64,000 nt of DNA, taken from contig CM067507.1 in NCBI GenBank assembly GCA_034509495.1, positions 20,825,121 through 20,889,120 on the forward strand. The letters run 5' to 3'. Under the pieces are notes generated by a model, which saw only the letters and a program-made list of their open reading frames with translations, was not told where the DNA came from and did no database searches. Source of the DNA: Acestrorhynchus altus (lineage: Eukaryota > Chordata > Actinopteri > Characiformes > Acestrorhynchidae). A program made the position numbers and the translations under genes. This document shows positions 13,735-26,130 of the stretch, in pieces (position 1 is the first letter of the stretch; each line of letters opens with the position of its first letter).

Positions 13735-14190
13735 AGTCACACTGGGTTTGGGTCCAGGAAATTGCAGGCAATTCAGTGCGATTCACCACAGTGATAAACA
13801 TTCTCCTGTGAATTTTCACACGGAGTTAAACTTTGGTGAACTTTGAAACACAAATTCGAATCACCAGGCCAGCAGTGCTTCTGATCTGACTGTGACCTAT
13901 GACATGCTCTGTACTGTCTCTGCTCTGTCTGAGCCAATCTGGTGGAAGCACTGATTGGTGTGGCTAGAAAATGATTTTAGTGCAGGTTACAAAATGCAAC
14001 AAAAAGTGAGAGGCAGCATGGCGCACAGTTATTTGTATTTTCACCACTGTTGCTACTTCTGCATTAGCAGTCTTCAGATGTGCATCTGCTGAACTACAAT
14101 GGAGGGCAGTTTAGGCCTCTGATTTCTGCTCCCACTCATAAACATGTTATATGGCAAGATATAAAAAAAATGCAAAAATCCAGTGTGACT
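13735..14190. mobile_element. hAT-like MITE with AGTCACACTGG ends
   Basis: The left end AGTCACACTGG (13735-13745) and right end CCAGTGTGACT (14180-14190) are perfect 11-bp inverted repeats around 456 bp without coding potential. A similar internal phrase (GCATGGCGCA) recurs at 5211. No clear 8-bp target duplication is visible, so the superfamily is a guess. Confidence 0.55.
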
Positions 14191-15420
14191 ACAATGTTGT
14201 TAGTACTTTACTCAGATATTTGGTGCGTCTCAATATGACATTTAAATTTTTATAGAATTTTTATAGCGAAATGATAAACCTATAAACACTTTGGCTTGTA
14301 TTGGTTAGATGCTGTGAAAATAGTCAAATGTATTCACTCCCTAATATTTCTTTGTAATAAGCTCTCATGAGTTTATCAGCCACAACCTGCGTGAGCTAGT
14401 AAGCATGGTTAGCTGCAGCTGACCAGCATTACATATATTTCTTGATTGAGTTAGAGAGTCACTATGAATATGTGGGAGCTCCGTGTTTTCTGGAAGATGC
14501 AACATGTCTATTCGTATAAATTCATGTACATACTTCTGCCATCACTAATTCTGCATCCAACTAAATTTCCTTCACATGAGAAAAAAGCACTTCCAGTGTT
14601 AATACATTTCTTGTTGTTATTTGGCAGCACAGCATTGTTCCCCCACAGCAGTACAGGAGGACAATGATCGGCTTCCTCCATGTTGTTTTAGCGGAACGGA
14701 CAGAAATGAGGAGTGATGGAGTGAAAAGTGTCTCATACAGACTAACAGTAGATCAGCACTATTTTTAAACTGGTTTTCTAAGGCACCTAAAACATGTGTC
14801 ATTGTTCAAAAATATTCTTTCATTATGCAAAACATACTGTATTTTTACACAAATCAGCTAATGTGCCTTTAAGGCTTCAGCGCTTTTTGGAAACACAAAT
14901 GCAAACTATTTTGCAAGCCACATGCTTTTGATTCTGCACAGAACATAGCTGCATGGACAACTCCAGCAAAGTGACTCAGTCTAGATGTTCAACTTCACTC
15001 GAGTGTGTTTTTGGCATTAAAAACCAGTCCAAGTGGTATATCTCATCATATCATTTTAGTGCTTTGTTTTTCGCTTGCTGACTGTGTGGTATGGTGAGTC
15101 AGGCCCTTCTTGATAGCAACAGGCATCTGACTTTGGTTACACTGAGCAATGCAGTGCTTCTATTAAAGTGTACCCAGGGAATAGCAGCCAGCTTTTAGCT
15201 GGAAACTGTGACTCTACTGAATGCCCTTCAGAGACAGCACCTCTCTATCCATCCCTACATGGCAGTTTTCCACTGTGAGCCACTGTGGCACTGTCTAACA
15301 CTCGGAGGAGCAGCCTATTTAGTAAACAAGTTTATCCACCTGTCAGTAATGTCACCTTAGTTACAGTGACATGGTACTTCCAGGTACTAGAGAAGATGAT
15401 CATCCATACTAATACATTTT
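14191..15420. other. No gene seen
   Basis: AT-rich, no supportable exon, RNA gene or clear repeat boundary. Confidence 0.5.
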
Positions 15421-15424
15421 AATG

Positions 15425-15573
15425 AGAACCTCTTAAGGTGCTACAAAGAACCTTCAATAAAAGGACAGGGGTTTACTGAAGGTTCTCGGAAGCACCTTAA
15501 TAGGTTCCTCCACAGTTTCAAATTGATAAACATCCAAATGGTCCTCAAGGATCTTGTACGCTTTACAGTGTAG
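15425..15573. mobile_element. Truncated copy of GGTTCCTCCACAG hairpin MITE
   Basis: GAACCTTCAATAAAAGGACA, GGTTCCTCCACAGTTTCAAA and CCTCAAGGATCTTGTA share order and wording with the full palindromic element at 21930-22145. The left arm is missing. Confidence 0.65.
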
Positions 15574-17630
15574 TAAGCTATAACCCTTTCAGCCACCAGT
15601 TTCTGACTGATGTTTTGAATGAAAACAATGAAGTCACTTTGCCTTTTGATGCAGGAAAATGTGCTCTTATGGAAATTAAATTAAGGAAGAAAACAAGTAT
15701 TCAACTTTAGTTATGAGTAGTGCTTAATTTGCAGTCTGGTACCTGTCATATTTAGGACCCCTGTGAAATGGAAATTATTTACATGCACCTCTGGCAGGAT
15801 TTGTTTGTTTAAATAATACTAATAAATCATTTGTTGTTGGTTGCAGTGAACAACATTCTGATTGCAAGGGAAGAATACTCATGTGTGGGGTTTCTCCCAA
15901 ATTATTGTATATTTTTTTTACACCATTTCAACACTGCCCTGATTATTTTGTGAACATTTAATGCCAAATGGATCAACAGAAATGGTCCTAAATCCAAGCT
16001 ATATTCAAGAACTGCATAGTTATTATTTTGGAGACACAAAGAGAGTATACACACAACCATGTGTGCCAGCCGCTGACCAGCCAAATTGCTTCTTAGTGTC
16101 CAGTAAGCACGGAAATTATATGTTGCCATTGTAGTTCATGCCATCAAATTACATCCAGTCCATTCAATCTCTGATCACTTGTGGTCTTGTGAATCTTGAG
16201 GCAAGAATGTGGCCTCCTTGTGTCTGAGGTTAAGGTCTTGGCTTTCAGAGTTTCTGCTCTCATCAGACTCCATCTCTAGTGCAATTTAGCACTGATTCAC
16301 AGCAGCTCCGTGCTTTAAGCTCTGTGGGTCTCTCTGGCTCTAAAGGCCCAGGCAGCAGGAGCAGTCTGGAGAGGAAGCAGCCTGTGCCCAGGCCCCCACC
16401 TCACCCCACCCCACAACAAGAGTGCCAAGAACGGCCTGTTCCTAAAGCTACACATGTCGCACCACAACTATGACAATTGGCTGGAGCCTCGAGCCAAATC
16501 CCGAAACCGGACATTGTTTTTATAAAACCGCTAGTGTCAGCGACCACCCATCACAACTTCATTCCTCCGGATTGACACGCAGATTCAAATAAAGATAGGT
16601 CCCTGTCCTGAGCCATTCACTAAGTTCTCATAGCACTGAATATTGAGTATTGTGCTATGGTTAAGAGGACTGTTTTCATTTTCACTTTCCTAATATCCTC
16701 ATTATAGCTCCGGCTCCTGCGGCTCTGCCTGGGATGCTGTCTTTTCTCTAAGAGCATGGCGACGGAGGCTGGGTTTGAGACATGACCAGGAGTGACTCAT
16801 TGTGGTTTCAAACTGGATTCCTCTTTAAAGCTCCTGAATGAAACAACTGTTTTGTATCTCAGATTAAGAGCAGGAGAAGAAGAGAGAGGAAAATCCATAG
16901 CAGAACATTTGATGCCACAAATCTATTTTCAAGTATCGTGGCCATATTGCTTTTGAAATAAACCTGCGCCAAGTATTGTTAAACACATCTGTGACCTATT
17001 TGATTCCATTTCCAAAAGGTTGCTTGGGTTTATTTATTCATTTATTTTGAGCTCCGTTAATTCTCTAAAGGCTTTGGTTCACTTATGTCCTGCTGTTTCA
17101 CCAACAAAATTGTGATGCATCTTAAACATTAATGAATCTAATATGTCTTTGTTTTTTCTTTTCTCTCGCAGCTCAGATTCTGTTCAACTCTTTTAGTCAT
17201 TTTCAGGCTAAGGTTTACATGTGTTTCTGAACAAGACCTTGATATTTATGTCAACTTAAGAATAACATCAAGGGTCATCCTAATCCTTCACAAGTGTATA
17301 ATGGAATGAAATATATGTTGCTTTAGTGCCTCCAAGTGACAAACAAGACAAGATCAGGCTTGTGTACAAAATCACTACTCAAAACAACTGCAATTAATTC
17401 AGAGTCATTAAAATAAAAATAACCCTTAAAAGGAGCTTTATAAATGTGTATCTGTGTATCTGAGCTTTATTTATTTATATGGTTATTCTCTGAACCAGTT
17501 GTGTTTGTTCAGCCTCAGAGGTAGAGCTGCCTACAGAAGCATTATGAGTATTGATTTTGCACACCAGTCAACATCGGTACTTACTGGATAATACAATGCA
17601 AGTGGCCAAGACATTCTGAGAGTTGGGCAG
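15574..17630. other. No gene seen; possible regulatory stretch at 16690-16810
   Basis: No supported exon. 16690-16810 is GC-richer than its surroundings and contains TGACTCAT directly followed by TGTGGTTT. The open frame at 16279-16473 (Pro-rich C-terminal half) resembles nothing I know and lacks splice context. Confidence 0.45.
16793..16808 (+). promoter_or_regulatory. AP-1 site adjoining RUNX site
   Basis: TGACTCA (16793-16799) is a perfect AP-1 core. One base later TGTGGTTT (16801-16808) is a perfect RUNX site. Such close pairs occur in AP-1/RUNX composite enhancers, but a match of this size can arise by chance. Confidence 0.25.
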
Positions 17631-17659
17631 AATAATTTGAAAAAGTGCAGATGGAGGAA

Positions 17660-17805
17660 TACTAAATACCCTGCCCTGAATGTATTCAGTAACACAGTCA
17701 AAAATGTAGTTTATTAAATTTACACTGAACCTCAGTGTTACAGTTTGTGGTCATGTGATTCTTTTGTTTATAAAACTCTAAGGATTTCTGGGAATATAAA
17801 ATATA
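17660..17805 (+). repeat. Local duplication, copy 1
   Basis: CCTGAATGTATTCAGTAACA and GATTTCTGGGAATATAAAAT recur in the same order at 18826-18902, with a shorter gap between them there. Confidence 0.6.
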
Positions 17806-18825
17806 TTTATTCTTTTGTTTAGTCTAAGTATTACAGTACTAATTCTATTCCATTATTAGGTTTTGACTGGCAACAAACATGTTAAACCTTATGCTATGCG
17901 TTTTTTTTTTTCCTCAGTGGCATTGATGTAGATACAACATAACATGCTCTTCCATTGTTCTTTAGGACTTCACAGGTAAAACCAAAAGCCCAATGTGTCA
18001 GATTAACCACCAACACAATTAGAAACTGGCAGAGGAATCAACTATGTTCTAAGTTGCAGTGGTTTTGGATCAGGTTCATTTCAGGAAAAGTAATTCTTGG
18101 CCTTCTGGAAATCCTAAATATGTCACGAATTGAACAAAAGCAGCGGCCTAACCTGGATTAAGGCAGTTGTTGGAAAACAGCAGCAGCAGGCCTGTGCCAG
18201 GGCTATTTACTGAGAATCACTGTGACACTGTAAAATACAACAGAAATGTCTGTTACAAGACTCAAACATGGAAGGTATTTCACAAGCTTCAGATGGTCAA
18301 GTGATTGCTGAATACTAGTAGAATTATAAGACCTCTAGCACAAAGAGGGATCATCATAGACATGGTTTCTTTTTTTATTTTGAAGCATTATTTCATACAT
18401 TTTGAGAAATGTGGCCTTTCTTGATGTGAATTTCATGATGAAGGAATAAAGAAGGGATATATATGGTCCAGAACGAGTGGGAATAAAATCATTTTATATT
18501 GACAGAAGCAGGTTTTTCCTTTTTGAAGATTTCCATGTCAGTGACAATATATTGAAAAAAGTATGTATTGAAAATATTCTTTGACTTTGTCTAATAGTCA
18601 GGGGTTGCCACTACTTTTCAAAATGTAACTTGGACTGAATGCAGATGCTCCAATTCTGTATTCTGAATATTGTTTCTCAATAATTGGACATAGACATTCT
18701 AGTGCATCTAAAAAAATAGAATATTAAACATTAAACTAAAAGAGTATTAGTATACTGCTCCGGAAGTATCAACATTAAAACAAAAGGCTTGAAATATGTC
18801 CCCTTAAATGTAATATTACATACAC

Positions 18826-18902
18826 TGTCCTGAATGTATTCAGTAACACAGCCAAACATTCTGTTCATGAAGATCTAATGATTTCTGGGAATATAAAATA
18901 TG
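18826..18902 (+). repeat. Local duplication, copy 2
   Basis: Contains both blocks seen at 17660-17805; the ~60 bp between them in copy 1 is missing. Confidence 0.6.
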
Positions 18903-18904
18903 AT

Positions 18905-21035
18905 AATTGGTCATACATTGTATATTGATTACATTACATAGGGTGACATATCTGATGTAACAGTCATTTAATTCACTAAACTATAATGCAGTAAGTACAC
19001 AACACTGCAAAACTCAAAATCCAACAATATGATGGATATAAAGAATAAGACAGAATGAGAGACTGTAAGAAGTGTAGGTTAGGAGTAGGTTGCAGGGCAG
19101 AAAAGTACAGATGAAAAAAACTGACAGCAGCATGGCAGCATATGATAGTATCAATCTACTGAACAGTCCCTCAGTGTTAAATGTGGACAGGCCATCATGT
19201 AATAAAGTGGCTACTATAAAGAGAGAATATTATTGTTTATAAGTGTTTAATATAAGTGTTTAATGCTGATTTAATGATTATGAGAAAGGAGGTCAAGCGA
19301 AGAGCTTTCTGGAAGATAAGGACATACGATCTAGTGGGAATAAATAAAGGATACAGTTCCTCCAGGAGTCCTGTTCTTGACCTGTATGCGTTACCTCTTG
19401 GCCTGCTGTGTTACAACTGAGACTGAACCTGCTTTATTAGCATCAGTGACACATGGCCTAAAGGCAGCCTGCTGTAAACAGACGCCAGGACCTGGAAGCT
19501 CACACTTGAAGCCAGGTTCTAGAGTTTATAACACTGACATAAATAACGGTCTACAACTTTTTGATTACTGGTATTATGTTACAGTTAAAGAGATGGCCTT
19601 TGGCAACATTTCGACTTATAAATGAAGGAGGAAAGGATCAATAGGTACTGATACTTAAGAAAGTAAAGAACAGGAGAAAAGAAAAGGAAATCCGAAACTC
19701 CCTCATTATAACTCTCACCCACTTGAAGTGCAAGACCTACTATTTGGTGTTGTAGATGCTAATGAGAGAGCTTGTAGGAATACAGACCCACCCTAAGATG
19801 TTGACACATGGTCAACATCTTTCATTTAGACTGTTCAATCTTAATTTTAGTTCCGTAAACCATGAAACCTTTATTTATCTGTAATAAGATGGAAGTCTTA
19901 CCACAATGCAAAGAAAAGGGAGAGTCTGTGAAGACCCTCAATGTGTTTTATGATGGAAACCCAATCATCACTAAGCTTTCTCCTTTGGCCCATGCATTGC
20001 TCCTTCTCTCAAATTACCAGTGATATCCTGGAACGCTAACCGTAAGTGAGACCGTTAACAGCCTGCAATGCTGACTGACAGTGCTGCGAGAGTTGACATG
20101 GGGGAAGGGGATTTGCACAGGCACTAAATTTACCCTTTACACAAGGGACAGACATTGAGTGCCACCTGTGAAGAATTGAGATGTGCTTGAATGACTGCAG
20201 AGGTCCAGGGGGAGCATGTTTGTGTGATTTCACCTCAGTTGTACAGAGACCTGTTTACTGCAACTGCCTGAGAGGTCTTGCTTATAAGGTTCTTTATTGA
20301 AATAACAGCTCACAAGCTCCCTGCTATGGGACTGAGACATGGGCTAAGTTTGCAGCTTGGTGACTTAACTCATGTCTGGGGAGCAGAGAGCAGCTGCCCT
20401 CTTCGCTCACTTACTCCTTCCTTTGAGCTTCCATCTCTCTCTCTGGGACTCTTCACCAGAGAGTAGCAGCTGTGTTCACTGTTTTTGCATGTGTTGCCTA
20501 CAGGCACATACATACAGTTCCAAACACACTCCCTGCCTCTGTCCATTAGGGCCACAAATAAATCTCAATGTGCAGTAGAGCCAACTGCTCTTTATCATGC
20601 CTGAGATTCATTAATGTCTTCTCAGTCCTCACTGGAAAGAACGCCTACCCAAACCAATTAGCATTGTTGTTGACTTTGTCAGGAGATATTTCTTGTGTAA
20701 ATAATGTGCACAACTTGCCTACAAAGGACTTTGTATTGGAATTAGAAGCACTGCCATTTCCAATTGAAGACATCACACCAGCTTCTACCAATCATTAGTT
20801 TTTGAATTTAACTGGTATCAGACGTTGCTTTGTTGTGTCTTATGATGATCCTGGAGAAGAAGGTGGGTTATCAGCATAAAAACAGGGGTAAATGTGATGT
20901 GTCAGCTGCTGCAGATGCAAAATCCTTTCACATCTGTGGAGTATTACCTCTGTACTGCCTGGCTACACTCCCTAAAAAGTGTGCTTTGAGATGAGAACCA
21001 AGCAGTTTTATCAAGAATGCCTTCACTGACACACA
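18905..21035. other. No gene seen
   Basis: No supportable exon or mobile-element boundary. The open frames (for example 19377-19625) are short and unlike known proteins. Confidence 0.5.
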
Positions 21036-21039
21036 CATA

Positions 21040-21236
21040 CACACTAGTGAATTCAACACTAGGGCACTGTGAGCACATGTGCCCAGAGCAGTGGGCAGCC
21101 CTATCCCTGGTGCCTGGGGTGTTAAGTGCTTTGATCAAAGGCACTTCAGTGATGTCCTGCCAGTTCAGGAAAAAAAAAATAGCAACCTTCCCGACACAGG
21201 CTGCTTCCCTAACCACCAGGCCACGGTTGCCCCATG
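21040..21236 (+). repeat. Dispersed repeat (ACTAGGGCACTGTGAGCAC ... GGTTGCCCC)
   Basis: The phrases CAGTGGGCAGCCCTATCC, GATCAAAGGCACTTCAGTGA, GCAACCTTCCCGACACAGGC and CTAACCACCAGGCCACGGTT are those of an abundant short repeat I recognise from teleost genomes. Tail-only relatives are at 11222, 36885 and 57545. Confidence 0.65.
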
Positions 21237-21320
21237 ATAGGTAGTCATGATGCAGGCTTTTGAATTTGGGCAGCCAAAGGCATTATTTTAACCCCCTGGG
21301 AATGGGTTTATTCTATAATG

Positions 21321-21499
21321 CTGTATCTCTCATACCTGGCGCCCCTTTGCTCTGCAGATCTTAGAGGAATCTCTGCATAAACACACCCTCTGCAACTCTT
21401 AAATGACTTGGTAATCAGTTGATTAGTTGAATCAAGTGTGTTGGGAGCAGGTAAATATGCAGGGCATAGGGAACCAGGACCAAGTTGGAGAAACACTGT
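21321..21499. mobile_element. Palindromic MITE (ACCAGGAC ... AAACACTG), eroded copy
   Basis: The right half GTTGGGAGCAGGTAAATATG, GGAACCAGGACCAAGTTGGA, GAAACACTG matches the element at 63452-63641. The left half is the eroded inverted counterpart (CTGTATCTCTCATACCTGGC). Both share GATTAGTTGAATCA-like centres. Confidence 0.65.
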
Positions 21500-21502
21500 T
21501 AC

Positions 21503-21876
21503 TGCAGACCTAAACTGGATATATACATGGCTAAGCTGGGGAGGGTTTGGGAGAGGGAACTACGTCTAACTATAAGTGATAATATCTGGGAGAATGTCTA
21601 TAAGCATGCCATGTCCATATCTATGTGTAACCACACAAAAGCGATTCAAATTGCTTACATATTTGCATATCTTATTTGTATATACCAACCAAGGCCTGCT
21701 TTTAACAACTCAGCCTCACCCCTTTGCCTAATTTTGGGTATCATCAGTAATAAAATACATTCAGTGAATGAAAATGTTTATATAGCCTGCACCTTTATGC
21801 CAAGGAAGTATATTCTATTGCAATGGATTATTGTGAAGATTCCAACTGGGAGTGATTGGCATAAGATATTATGAGA
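21503..21876 (+). mobile_element. L1-type LINE ORF2 C-terminal fragment
   Basis: The open frame contains KLGRVWERELRLTISDNIWE, CNHTKAIQ and, near the end, ARR-like RKYILLQWIIVKIP and DWHKIL. This order (W-E-x-L, W-E, C-x-x-x-x-x-I-Q, K-x-I-L-L-x-W) is that of the region after the reverse transcriptase in L1-type LINE ORF2 proteins. No RT domain or 3' tail is present. It is an isolated fragment bracketed by two MITEs. Confidence 0.5.
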
Positions 21877-21929
21877 AATGATTGCAATGGAGTATTTAAC
21901 CTGTGCAATTTTAATACAGACCTTTAATA

Positions 21930-22145
21930 CACTGTTAAAAGTATAGGATCCTTGAGGAATTTTTGGAGGTTCTTCAGTTTGAAGCTGTGGAGGAACCTAT
22001 TTAGGTGCTTCAAGGAATCTTCAGTAAAAGGACAAGGTTCATGAAGGTTCTTGAAGGTCCTTTGAAGTACTTTAAGTGGTTACTCCACAGTTTCAAACTG
22101 AAGAACCACCAGAAACTCCTCAAGGATTTTGTACTTTTTATAGTG
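21930..22145. mobile_element. 216-bp hairpin MITE with ~60-bp inverted arms
   Basis: The left arm (from CACTGTTAAAAGTATAGGAT through CTTCAGTTTGAAGCTGTGG) is the imperfect reverse complement of the right arm (CCACAGTTTCAAACTGAAGA through TACTTTTTATAGTG). A second, inner pair is AGGAACCT / AAGGTTC. No coding capacity. Confidence 0.85.
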
Positions 22146-22149
22146 TACA

Positions 22150-22500
22150 AGATTCGAGAGCCTTATATTAAATCCACTTGAGCTAATTTAGCAGCAGTTG
22201 TAATATTGGGATTAATTGGGATGTTTTGCACCACTTCAAGACTCCCCTTTAATTGTTAAATGTATTCATTTCTTGTGTCTAGTATGGGTGTGGGTTAGAG
22301 AGTGAAGGGGGTTGGTGGCACTTGGAACCCCCCTCCCCCACACTCACCACAGTTGTACTGCATGTTTATCTGAGTTACTCTAGTCTTTCTCCCAGCTTGA
22401 ACCAGCCTGGCTGTTCTCTGTTGACCTCTAACATCAACCAAGCTTTGCCATCTGCTGAACTGTTGCTCACTGGATATTATTTGTTCACCTTTCTGAGTAA
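22150..22500. other. No gene seen
   Basis: Short AT-rich interval between a MITE and a Tc1 relic; the open frame at 22322-22564 is not recognisable. Confidence 0.5.
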
Positions 22501-22504
22501 AATA

Positions 22505-23395
22505 TACTGTGCATCTTCACTTTTTGCACATTTTATGTTACTGCTTTATTCCAAAATTGATTAAATTCATTTTTTTGTTCAAGATTCTACACACAATACC
22601 CCACAATGACAAAGTAAGAAAGAAAGGTTTGTTTAAAATCTTTGAGGCTCTGCATTCAAGGTCCCAATGAGCACAGTTGTGTCCACCATCCTTAATAAGA
22701 ATAGGGAGTTTGCCAAAAGGCACCTAAAGGTCTCTCAGACTATGAGAAACAAAATGATCTGGTCTGATGAAATAAAACGTTTGAACTCTTTGGCCTCAAT
22801 GCCAAGTGTCATGTCTGGAGGAAATCGGGCAGTGCTCATCACCTAGACAATACCATCCCTACAGTGAAGCATTGTGGTGTCAGTATCATGCTGTGGGGAT
22901 GTTTTTCTGCAGCAGGAAATGGGAGACTAGTCAGGGTCGAGGGAAAGATGACTGCTACAATGTACAGAGACATCCTTGCTGATAACCTGCTCCAGAGTGC
23001 TCTGGACCTCAGGCTGGGATGAAGGGATGAAATCTTCCAACAGGACAATGACCCTAAGCACACAGCCTGTGTGGCTTCAGGATAACTCTATGAATGTCTT
23101 TGAGTGGACCAGCCACTGACGCTCCCAATTCAATCAGATTGAGATTGAAAGGTTCTGCAAAGTAGAATGGGAGAAACTTCCCAAAAACAGGTGTGCCAAG
23201 TTTGTAGCATCATACTCAAAAAGACATGAGGCTGTAATTGCTGCCAAAGGCACTTCAACAAAGTATTGAGCAAACACTGTGAACGCTAATTTACATGGTA
23301 TATTTATGTGTTTTTTTGTTTTGTTTGTTTATAAATTTGCATAGACTTCAAACTTTTCTCACTTTGTTATCATGGAATATTGTGTGTAGAATTGG
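22505..23395 (+). mobile_element. Tc1-like transposon relic (GTGCATC family)
   Basis: The left end (TACTGTGCATC at 22505, then TTCACTTTTTGCACATTTTA and ATTCTACACACAATACCCCA) is mirrored at the right by ACTTTGTTATCATGGAATAT/TGTGTGTAGAATT (23361-23393). Inside, transposase-like DNA encodes pieces resembling MIWSDE, GCQYHAVGM (GGGSIMLWG block) and QQDNDPKHTACVA, with stops and frameshifts. It lacks the N-terminal DNA-binding part. It shares ends with the element at 33565-34289. Confidence 0.8.
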
Positions 23396-23399
23396 GAAA

Positions 23400-24315
23400 T
23401 AAAAAATGAAGCTGCTGTCCATATCTGTGTCATTTTATGTATTGCACTACTGCCACATTATTGGCAGATTAGACATATCCATGAATGAGTTTGTGCACAG
23501 GCTCCAAATGAACTGCTCAGAAGTTATATATTTTAAAATTCAATTGTTATATGTATCAGGCGCTCATCATTTTTCCATTCTAGCATCTGTTTTTGTAATT
23601 CTGTTGAAAAGAATTATGATCCAAACAGAGTCATAAACAACTTAGCCAATCCAAGCTTATCAGTGAGGAATTCACACACACTACCATCCACCATCCTCTT
23701 TCAAGCTGTCAGACGTTGGGGGTCATATGCTTCAAATATCTAAAACACAATTTTAGTTCAAGGTTTCCCCATGGGAATACTATAGATACCGATTCATCAA
23801 AAACCCTTTCGCGGAATCCCCCAGTCAGGCCCTTGACGCAGAAACTGCTCTTTAGCAGTAACTCCACCTCACCCAGCTGCCATGTGTGAGTCTCAAAGGG
23901 ACAGCTCCTCTTTTATGAGCACACCACACTGCATTATACCAAGAGTTTATTTAGGTCTGCATGGTTGGCAAGGAGCTGTAAGTAGGGGCTTAGGTACTAA
24001 AGTTAGACCATGCCAGAAGCCTAGTTAGGATCAGGGCAAGGGGTTTCTAACAGAACAAACACAGCAATGACCACAATTGTTTGCCTCTTTCAATATATCC
24101 TTGTTCTTTTGCATACTGCTGTGACTTTGCGAAGTGTACATGATAAGATACAAGTTCTAGTATTCCATGGAAAAATATGAGGATGTAAACTCAACACTGA
24201 CAGAACATTCGAAACAGTTCTTCGTTTGAATCACCACACAAGCTCACACTGAAGCTGCATAGCATTACAAACTCTGTTTCACTGGATGGTGTTGCTGTCT
24301 TTTCTGTGTGAGAGG
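23400..24315. other. No gene seen
   Basis: No supported exon or repeat boundary. Confidence 0.5.
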
Positions 24316-24319
24316 TGAG

Positions 24320-26130
24320 AAGATATTAAAGGAAATGTGCACGATTCTAGAAGACGATTGTTGAATGATGGTTGATGCAATTTGAATTCGACACCACCAC
24401 CCCACTCCCTTCAGTGCTCCTTAAGAAGCTTCACCCCCAAATTCATGCATGAATGTTGCCAAAGTAATAATACTGGTTTCAAGACCATGTTTATAGTAGT
24501 ACTGTAGACACTGACAAGAAGCTTGGTGTTGAAACCAGACTTACTTACAGTTACTGCTATCATTACCACTAGTAACTTCAGCCATAACAACAAATGACAG
24601 CATCAGAAAGTGTAACATTTCTAACAGCGATAGCAATCATTTCTGTTTCAAGTTATTCAAAGTTATTTACATTTGATGATGCCGAGGCAGAGGCAGGAGA
24701 GCTATTCCCTATATAAACACTTCTGTCCTGTCATATAAGATCATATGCAAATAATTCAACCAACTGCAAATGCAGCATCCAAAGTGCTGTGAAGTAAAAA
24801 CCAGCAGGAACGTCTGTTTACAATGATCCTACTGAATTACAAATGAGAGGAGTGTCAGTTTGGATCAGCAGCTACACTTGATATCTAGAAAAGTTAATGG
24901 TACCTAGCATAGCTTTAAAAATTATACATAAATATAAATAATCCCAAGGTGCTCACAAACAACTTTTGGTATCTTATATACCATGAAATAACATTGGAGA
25001 GCAACATTACTGAAAGCTATTAGTGTCAGCTAAGTTGTGGGTCAGTTGTGTTGCTACAAATGCTCATTCTAAGCCACATACTTGGGATTATCTCTCATAA
25101 ACATTCACAAATGGGAGAAATCAATATCAGACAATGGCAGAGCTATTTGTGTGAAATAAAAATAAGTCAGTTTTACCCATCTGTTGAGTAGAAATAAAAC
25201 AAATCCCTTCTCCTGTCTTTCAGGTCTCTGAGCTTCTCCATCATCCAAAAGCCTTACCGATTTTCACCTGTGTCTGTATCTTTTTGTACATTTTTTGATG
25301 GTCTGGTCTTTGCCTTTTTGGCTGTTTCTCTGTCATCTCTACTTGTGTGTACAATGCCTTTTCTTTCACACCCTTGTCTTTCCTGCTGTCCATGACTGCT
25401 GGAATTGTCAGGTCAAAATACTTCTGTTTTTTCCCCATTCACAGCACCAAGGATGAGCATAAACATAACATTTGATCAGTGTGCAAATAGACCAGAAAAC
25501 TAGTGGACAACGAGGAAACATTTACCAAATTTTACAAACAATGTTATGAATTGAGATTGCTCAACACGTCCTTTAAATTTAGCTAAGTCCAGTTAGCTTT
25601 TAGCCTAGCCCCACACTGAGAAGCACTTTCCTCATATCATTTCTTTTATGCCTAGCATAAATCTACCCTAGCTCACTTTCCTGACTTTAGATTCATGGCA
25701 TGCCAAGTTTGAGCTCCCCTTTCATAGACACTGGCAAACCGTTTTCCAATATCAAATATCTGAGACCACCAATTCTGTTGGTATATGCTGCTTTTCACTG
25801 TTGCACAGTCATGTCTAAAAAAACTAATATCAACAACACCCTGCATTTCACCACTTCACCAACTATGACATGGACTAAGTGGGACTTACACTACTGTGCA
25901 GGCTTTCTGTACATTTTAGGGCATAAATAAGAAGTCTTCATGAATCATTTTTGGTGTTTTTGAATTGTCACATTTTATAGCTCTGTTTTGGTTAAGTTGG
26001 AATGTCTTTTCAATAAAGAAGACAGCAGTGTTTGAGGTACACAGTAGGTCACGCCCATGCAGCAAGCGCTCATTATTCAACTACTGCAAGGTAAAAACAG
26101 CTTTCCATTCTAGTGCACCTTTAAATAGGA
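24320..26130. repeat. Unidentified element, long copy (family B)
   Basis: Segments 24322-24500 and 25310-25470 match 46275-46610 in order: GTGCACGATTCTAGAA, CTCCCTTCAGTGCTC, AAATTCATGC, then GGCTGTTTCTCTGTCATC, TTTCCCCATTCACAGCACCAAGG and GAGCATAAACA. The left edge ATTAAAGGAAATGTGCACGA roughly mirrors TCTAGTGCACCTTTAAAT near 26110-26127, suggesting imperfect inverted ends. About 0.7 kb in the middle is absent from the other copy. No convincing transposase; class unknown. Confidence 0.5.

Noticed and set aside
16279..16473. Pro-rich 64-aa frame as an exon
   Set aside because: No acceptor/donor pair and no similarity; the composition arises from a short C-rich run.
25241..25438. Lysine-rich 65-aa minus-strand frame as a gene
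   Set aside because: It falls inside the family B repeat and matches no protein I know.
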